Assembly: GCA_016584305.1 (NCBI GenBank)
Contig: JACEEZ010020574.1
Coordinates: 1 to 64,000 of the forward strand
Length of the DNA: 64,000 bases
Source of the DNA: Chionoecetes opilio
Taxonomy: Eukaryota; Arthropoda; Malacostraca; Decapoda; Majidae
Direction of reading: 5' to 3'
The notes under the pieces are model-generated. The model saw only the letters and a list, made by a program, of their open reading frames with translations. It searched no databases and had not been told where the DNA came from. How positions within the stretch are numbered: position 1 is the stretch's first letter; every line of letters begins with the position of its first letter. This document shows, one piece after another, positions 57,898 through 64,000 of this stretch. The position numbers were made by a program, and so were the translations under genes.

Positions 57898-58285
57898 TGT
57901 GGTTAAGGTTAGGTTAAGTTTCATTAAACTATAAGGTTAGGTTAAGTTTCATTAAAACCTTTAAGGTTAGGTTAAGTTTCTTTAAAAACCTATAAGGTTA
58001 GATTAAGTTTCATTAAAACCTTTAAGGTTAGGTTAAGTTTCTTTAAAAACCTTTAAGGTTGGGTTTAAGTTTCATTAAAACCTATAAGGTTAGGTTAATT
58101 TTTTCATTAAAACCTATAAGGAAAGGGTTTAAGTTTCATTAAAACCTTTAAGGTTGGGTTAAGTTTCTTTAAAAACCTATAAGGTTAGGTTAAGCTTCAT
58201 TAAAACCTTTAAGGTTTAGGTTAGGTTAGGTTTCATTAAAACCTATAAGGTTAGGTAAGCTTCCTTAAAACCTTAAGGGTTTTGG
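57898..58285 (+). repeat. Tandem repeat, about 30-bp units containing TTAGG
   Basis: About 12 units of 'aaggttaggttaagtttcat' plus 'taaaaccta', degenerate. Similar shorter TTAGG-rich repeats ('aggttaggttaggtatggtt') occur at 58640-58740. Confidence 0.9.
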
Positions 58286-59360
58286 GTTTGGGTTTTTAGT
58301 TTATTTTTTTTTTTTTTTTTTTTTTTTTTTTGCGCAAAATAAAAATTAGCCCATTAGAACAAGCACTATTGTAGGCCAAGAAAAAATAGTCGGGTGTCTC
58401 TGAAACGACCGCGAAACTCTCGTCCATTTTTACCCGGACGGCTGCTAGGTTAGGTTAGGGTTAAGTTTAGTTTCATTTTATGGTAAATATCCATATGAAC
58501 ACCGAACTCACTTTGGTGGACGAAACTATTTTTTTCTGGTGTTTTTATGTTTTGTGTATGAATCTGCTAACCGTTTCTGTCGCAATTTTTATTTTTTTTA
58601 TTTTTATTTCGGTAGAAAAAGGTAGTGGTTTTTTATTTTTTATATGGGTAAAGGTAAGGTTAGGTTAGGTATGGTTTAGGTTACTTTAGGTATGGTTTAG
58701 GTTAGGTTAGGTATGGTTTAGGTTGGGTTATAGGAAAAGGTAGGTTTTGGGTGTAGGTTATTTTATTTTTTTTGTCATTTTTGCATAAAAAAAAAAAAAA
58801 AAAAAAATGCGACATAAACGGTTAGCAGATTCATTCAACACATAAAACACACCAGAAAAAAATTTTTCGTCCACCAAATTGATTCGGTATTCATCTGGAT
58901 ATTTACCCATTTTATTCCTGACATATATTTTTCCTGGGCGATTTTGAGTTGTTTTGGAATAATCAGAAGTTTGTATTGCCCGCCTCAAAAATTTATTTCT
59001 AACCTTAACTAACCTAAACCTACAGCTGTCCGTGAGGGACCCACATTCTCCACGAGTGCCAGTTTTGATGTGTAATAAAATGAATCTGGCACTAACTTTT
59101 GTCGGAAATAATACTTGTTACTAAACCAAACCCCAACCTCAAACCCAAAACCCTTACCTGATTTAACCAAAGTTAACCGTTTTCTGGCCGAATAACGGTG
59201 CATATTCGTACTACATCTAATGCCATTATTATTAAATTTGCGCTATGGGATATGGGCCCCAAAATACTAGGAATGAAGAAATCTACACGATGATGTAGAT
59301 AAGAATCCTAGGAATTTTGAAAGCCCACTACCGACTAATACCATACTTTTATGTGGAATT

Positions 59361-59670
59361 TTTTACACTGGGACCAGAATTTCCACACAATTGGGAGTAT
59401 GATTTCTGTTTACCTTAATGGATTCTGAAACCATTATCTCTAAAATTTCCGTCGCAATCACTACTTCTGGAGATTTACGTTGTTTTTAATAGGAAGGAGA
59501 TTGTATAGGATATGAAAAATATCTAACCTAACCCCACTTCCTGACCCCCGTCATATCTCTAAAAGTAATTATTAGCGACGGAAGCTCATAGAAATATTTC
59601 TTAGAATCTAGTAAGGTAAACAGAAACCATACTCACAATTGTGTAGGGAAAATCTGTCCTAGTGTAAAAT
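59361..59670. repeat. Small foldback repeat, relative of 22622-22730
   Basis: Left arm 59361-59470 ('ttacactgggaccagaattt', 'gtttaccttaatggattct') pairs with right arm 59545-59670 ('gtaaggtaaacagaaacc', 'cctagtgtaaaa'). The same sequence occurs singly at 22622-22730. Confidence 0.8.
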
Positions 59671-60189
59671 AATATATTTGATGTTTTAAAGAATGATGGT
59701 TACATGGAAAATTGTCAGAAATGCTTAATTTTGCGGGTTTATCCCCCCTTTCTCCCGCTATAGGTTAGGCTAAGCAACCAATGTCCATGTTGGGTTTAGT
59801 AAACTAGCGGGGAGGGAGGGTCTGTGGGGTTTTACAATCCCCAGTTATGTCAATTATGTAACCAATGTCCATGTATTGTATTAAAATGCAGTTTTACTGT
59901 TGTCAGATTTTAACGGGAATTTTTTAGGAATAGGTAGGTAATTCCCGTAGACTCGGTTATATATTTTTCTGCCAACTGGGCTTTATAGCATCACATAGTG
60001 TGTTTACAGGATATATTTGTCATTCACATAATCTACTACCCGTGCAAAACTAGTTGCCATTTTCCCCGCCCAAACCACGTTTTCCCGACAGGTTTCAGTT
60101 TTAACCTCCTACCAAAAGGGCCAAATTTGCATTAAAAAGGGTCTGCGGCTCTGAAGCTGATTCTGCTCACGGGGTGAGCAGAAATAATT

Positions 60190-60300
60190 ATTTGTACTAG
60201 TAGCTATTACCATTATTATTATCAATATGTATTATTATTACCAATTATTGTTGTTGCTACCATTTTTATTATTATTATTATTATTATTTACTATCTTTTA
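60190..60300. repeat. (ATT)n-rich microsatellite
   Basis: Imperfect trinucleotide repeats of ATT/TTA just upstream of the Harbinger splice acceptor. Confidence 0.9.
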
Positions 60301-61320
60301 TTGTTGCACATCCCTTCGGGAAAATAAAATTTACATGATTGGTATTATTCAAGCACAAGCTAACATGATCTTATACTTTCAGGAGAATCTCGCCGCTCAT
60401 TGGAATTCCAATACAAGATAAGCCACAACCTGATATCCAGCATAATACCAAAGTCTGTGATGCCCTGTTTGCAGTTCTGAGGGGCACCTACCTCAAGCTT
60501 CCTCAACATCTGCTGAGTGGAAAGAAGTGGCAAGCGGCTTTAGCAATGTTTGGCAATTTCCTAACTGCATAGGAGCCCTTGATGGGAAGGCGCTTCCTTG
60601 TGATCAAACCAGATAACACAGGAGCAGAATATTTTGACTACAAACCCCATCACAGTGTCATTATTTTTACTCTTGTTGAGCATCATACAAGCTCTTGTAC
60701 ATTGATGTTGGGGCCCAGGGTCGTGCAAGTGATGCCGGTGTATGGGATAAGTGCAATTTAAAAAAAAACATAGAAGACAAGAAGCTTCAGGTACCCAGTG
60801 AATCACCATTACCTTATTCATCAACACATCTCCATTTGTAATTGTTGGTGATGATGCATTTCCACTCAAGACATACATGATGAACCTTATCCAGGAAAAA
60901 ACTGACTGGTGACCAGAGAATCTTCAATATAGATTTTTCTCGAGCAAAGGCGTGTTTCCGAAAATGCCTTCGGAATACTGGCAGCAAAATTGGTGTGTTC
61001 CAACAAGCTATAAAGTCAACCCTGAATATGTAATTAATATTATTGTGCAGCTGTAGGCTTCATAATTTTTTGCGGGTGAACTGTAAGGTACCCTTATCTC
61101 CGGAGCCCAAATAGAAAGGGAAACACGACCACGAATTGCCCATTCCAAGACAGCGTCAGGAGGCATTTGGGATTTGAGAGACTACAGGCACCTGGTAGGG
61201 GACACTCAAATCAGGCTAAAGTATGCGCGATAACTTTAAAAATTTACTTCATGAGTAAGGGGAAAGTAGAATGGCAGGAGAAGATGGCACTACTACACTG
61301 ATACACCAACATCAAATTTT

Positions 61321-62784
61321 CCCTTAAAGAAACTCGCTATTTTTAAAAGTCATCGTCCAGACCCATTTTTTCTTTGCATAAGTATGTTGAATGTTCATTC
61401 AAAATACCTAATCCACAAAAAAAAATTAATTTCAATGCCTTATTTCCCTAAAAACATGACTTTTGTAAAAAGCGCGGGAAAAACAACAGCTACATTCCAC
61501 CGTGGCGCGAACTTGCTGGCGCCCGTCACAGCAGGAGGCTCCCCCCGCCCGACGCGACACACTAGACCAAGAAAATAAAGTACCCGTAGAATCCCGGGTG
61601 CTTCCGATATTTTTTTTGTGCGACACGGCACATACTTGCATCAAAATTCCCCAATACTGCATTTTTCTCCAAGTCTCCGCAGAGCTGGATGAAAAAAGTG
61701 ACAACATATTGTTGATATACTCGATCATGGCTATATTTTGACTGCATTAAATCGGGAAATGATGAATGGTCTGGACGATTACTTTAACCGTCTTTATGCT
61801 TAAGAAATTCATGTATTTTCCCAACTTCCCTTACTAGTGTATTGACCAAAGCTTTTCTAACCAGTTCATGGTAAGTTTAGGTTACATATAATCCCCCAGG
61901 TTATGAGAAATGATTTTTTTTAGCTCCAAAAAACCCCCAGTAAATAAGGTCTGGGGGAAAGGCCAATGTCCTGTCTTTGGGTGTAGTTGCAGCCTTTGTA
62001 CTAACTCTGTTGCATGCATAGTTTTTCTCTATAAATTAGCAGGCCTTGTAAAATACAGTGAGGATGAATTCGTATTTCCCGTTTGCACATATTTACAATT
62101 TTGGGGTATAATAAAATGATTAGCAAAAGTATTACATATCATTTATACTTAATACAGTGAGTTCTGGGACATGTGAGTTCCCGGTCTGGAGTCTGTGTTT
62201 TCCCCGTTACGATACATGTATGGGTATGTCGTGGTGTTCTGAGAATGTAAAGGAGTTATAAGATCACAGGTGTATTGTTTTTGTGATTTGGATCGTGATG
62301 TGTATTGGGGGCGAGATATCACGTAGAATGCTACTTGTTGGTGAGACCATAGATATACATATGTGAGTGGGGATTGTGTGTGTCTGAAGGTGGTGGGACT
62401 GTGATAGATACATTTTGTGTTGAAATATTTTGTTTGGAAAACTGGTGGTGTGGTGATGACACTAAATAGCGACTTGAAGGGCGTATCAGGGCTTTGGCAA
62501 TAATGTCTTCGCAGAATCATGGCGTATCGCTGGGATGATACGTGTCAAATCAGCGATTGCACAGTGAGACAGATGTTTCTTGTCCGAGAGCTGCTTGGGG
62601 ACTTGCACGTGGTGACCTCCGGGAGTGGTGTCGTATGGTGGGCGAGGCAACGCGCCCCCGCGTATGCTCCCAATGATTGATACTTAGACTTGATTTTGGT
62701 TTCACTGTGGTACTTTTTTAGGCATTCAGTTTACCACAGACATAATTTTTTCTGTACCTTCCATTTTTATGTGTTTGTGTGTGT
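61321..62784. other. No recognisable gene
   Basis: Holds the second copy of the dispersed repeat (61725-61790). The reading frames present (for example 61432-61728 and 62149-62520, minus) resemble nothing I know. The region lies between the Harbinger transposase and the MADF relic and may be spacer of a Harbinger element. Confidence 0.4.
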
Positions 62785-63530
62785 CAGGAACATATTTCAT
62801 GAAGGACATCAATGATTGTGTTGCAATGTCCCTTTAACCCACCTTGGGGGGACGTTTCTCTTGGGCATTCATCATGCTTTGGGCACATGTTAATGTCTCT
62901 AATAATGTTTCGTGAGTCATTTCGTCTTTGGTTTTTGCTGTTTTGCGTTGGTGTTTGGGAGTCCATGTGGGTATTGCAGGTACTGATGGCTTGGTGGCTG
63001 TATTGGAAGCCCCGCATGAATTTGAGCTGGGAGTTGGATGGAAGTCACTATTTGGGGAGGGTGCACATGTAATTGTCTGCTCTACCTCTTGCAAAGCTTC
63101 TTGGGCTGTCCTTTTTGTTGTGTTTTGGGGTGAAGCAATTTGAGAGGCTGCTGGGTGATGGCGAGTGAACTTAGAAAGGATATGGCCAATAAACGTTTGT
63201 CTTCTTTCCCACTGGCATCCATGAGGTCTTCTAGCGTCCCTTCATAAAAACACTCAGCTAAGTCCCGGTTGTGGCTGGACGTTGTCGACTGTTTGGACTT
63301 TACTGTAGACAGGGGTCGGAAGGTAAAATGCTCGAAGTATTCCCATTTGGAGTCACCGCCCCTCCTGACCCACTGGGTGTCTTCTCTACTTTGCGCAGCT
63401 GCTTTTGGAAATGTCCACGCAAGTAGACAAAACCGAACATGACATCAGCTGAAACAACATCAATGGTGAGCCATTCTGGTTTGACAAGACTGTGCACTAT
63501 ATACGTACCAAAACCCCTGGCCATAACAAA
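62785..63530 (-). pseudogene. MADF-domain protein relic (Harbinger companion)
   Basis: On the minus strand: 'YLRGHFQKQLRKVEKTPSGS' (63450-63390) and, one frame over, 'KWEYFEHFTFRPLSTVKSKQ' (about 63355), together a MADF domain ('W..LR..F.......SG....KW.YF..F.F'). Then 'LEDLMDASGKEDKR' and a Ser/Pro-rich region ('PSPNSDFHPTPSSNSC'), then 'EMTHETLLETLTCAQSMM' near the C-terminus. MADF/Myb-like proteins accompany Harbinger transposases and help bind DNA and import the nuclease (family knowledge). A 'gtttcag' just before the first block (about 63452) may be a splice acceptor; an upstream exon would then be missing or further right. At least one frameshift. Confidence 0.68.
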
Positions 63531-63611
63531 GGGAAAAATTTAGTCCCTGCAATTAAAAATACCATATTGAGGAACTACAGATGGAGACGGACCTAACTGC
63601 AACGTACCTCG

Positions 63612-64000
63612 CATACACGCTCCCAACAGTCCTGGACACTCATACACTCTCCCAACAGTCCTGGACACACTCAAACATTCCCCCAACAGTCCTGGACACT
63701 CGCATACACTCTCCCAAAAGTCCTGGACATCTCATACACTCTCCCAACAGTCCTGGACACACTCAATACATTCCCCAACAGTCCTGGACACTCGCATACA
63801 CTCTCCCAACAGTCCCGGACACTCTCATACACTCTCCCAACAGTCCTGGACACACTCATACACTCTCCCAACAGTCCGGACTCTCATACACTCTCCCAAC
63901 AGTCCTGGACACTCGCATACACTCTCCCAACAGTCCTGGACACTCTCATACACTCTCCCAACAGTCCTGGACACACTCATACATTTCCCAACAGTCCTGG
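63612..64000 (+). repeat. Minisatellite, 28-31-bp units, runs off the window
   Basis: Thirteen units of 'ctctcccaacagtcctggac' plus a variable spacer ('actcgcatacact', 'acactcatacatt', 'actctcatacact'). The 'acatt(c)ccc' spacer variant recurs at units 3, 6 and 13, hinting at a higher-order pattern. The array continues past base 64000. Confidence 0.97.

Larger units (their letters stand above)
57590..60382 (+). other. Probable intron (or insertion) of the Harbinger gene, full of nested repeats
   Basis: Contains nested inverted repeats: an outer pair 57726-57759 / 59025-59060, inner pairs 57776-57850 / 58351-58425 and 58481-58588 / 58808-58908. A separate foldback is at 59361-59670. Between the arms lie tandem repeats rich in TTAGG. 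The 3' boundary looks like a splice acceptor with a pyrimidine tract. The 5' GT lacks the usual purine-rich context. I saw no simple target duplication that would favour an insertion. Confidence 0.55.
57253..61320 (+). pseudogene. PIF/Harbinger transposase (HARBI1-like), decayed
   Basis: Exon 1 (57253-57589) starts at a Met. It ends with 'DSRGFYEFHRISKDNFVKLL' and 'SPAQRLSVTLRYLATG', the N-terminal domain of Harbinger nucleases. Sequence homologous to the rest resumes at 60383: 'ESRRSLEFQYKIS', 'WQFPNCIGALDGKA' (first Asp), 'YIDVGAQGRASDAGVWDKCN', 'FVIVGDDAFPLKTYMM' (Asp region), 'SENAFGILAAK' (Glu) and 'LHNFL' (about 61060). At least five frameshifts and stops occur after 60383. If 57590-60382 is removed as an intron ('gttttaaa' donor, weak; 'ttatactttcag' acceptor, good) the codon phase is preserved. 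It converges on the MADF relic. Confidence 0.85.

Noticed and set aside
57898..58285. True telomere
   Set aside because: TTAGG occurs only inside a longer degenerate unit between inverted arms, with transposon genes on both sides.
63612..64000. CRISPR-like array
   Set aside because: The spacers are short, almost identical and part of the repeat unit; there are no cas genes and the DNA is eukaryotic. It is a minisatellite.

Overview
This window looks like repeat-dense nuclear DNA from an animal, most likely a decapod crustacean. The evidence is long (TA)n, (CT)n and (CA)n microsatellites, tRNA-headed SINEs, decayed LINE reverse transcriptases, many TA-flanked Tigger/pogo-like elements, and short TTAGG-rich tracts. 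I recognise these families from memory and could not search for them. I see no operon, no ribosome-binding-site pattern and no convincing single-copy host gene. Every protein I recognise belongs to a transposon or retrotransposon, and almost all are broken by frameshifts, stops or insertions. One 604-base assembly gap (N) lies at 50602-51205.

Layout, left part. 577-1822 is a long imperfect inverted repeat. 2071-5830 is a Tigger/jerky-type transposase relic split by a tRNA-derived SINE and by a hAT-like element. 7190-12357 is a LINE carrying a TA-flanked non-autonomous transposon (8174-8903) and a solo LTR (11063-12164). 12466-18250 is a three-level nest: a LINE is split by a 4.5-kb DNA transposon (12807-17351, GATC duplicated), whose own gene is split by a 2.07-kb element (13785-15857, 8-bp duplication) made largely of a minisatellite. 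18639-20082 is a 1.44-kb palindrome. A hAT MITE (20835-21399), a TA element (22440-24852), a SINE (25685-25987) and a GC-rich DNA transposon (26319-28685) follow.

Middle part. 29932-41637 is a direct tandem duplication of about 5.86 kb. Each unit holds the 5' part of one LINE (minus strand), the 3' part of another LINE (plus strand), a TTAA-flanked element, and a TA-flanked element nested inside that. 42000-46465 holds LINE ends, a second copy of the non-autonomous TA element, Tigger ends and a nearly intact Tc1 transposon (44495-45894).

Right part. 46949-49580 is a LINE split by a second solo LTR of the same family. 50230-54640 is another LINE, interrupted by the gap, a TA MITE and a foldback element with an 8-bp duplication. 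The third copy of the non-autonomous TA element is 54731-55475. After a SINE and a LINE endonuclease fragment, 57253-63530 holds a decayed PIF/Harbinger transposase (plus strand, with a plausible 2.8-kb intron full of palindromes) converging on a MADF-domain protein relic (minus strand). A 28-31-bp minisatellite runs off the right edge.

The genes do not form a pathway. What can be read is insertion history: at least ten elements sit inside others with recognisable target-site duplications, so relative ages can be ordered. The two most interesting items are a transposon family that has captured and tandemly duplicated the 3' zinc-knuckle coding segment of a LINE (copies at 8174, 42595, 54731; related LINE piece at 22995-23470), and two DNA transposons whose conserved proteins I recognise as recurring in invertebrates but cannot assign to a named superfamily (12807-17351 and 26319-28685).
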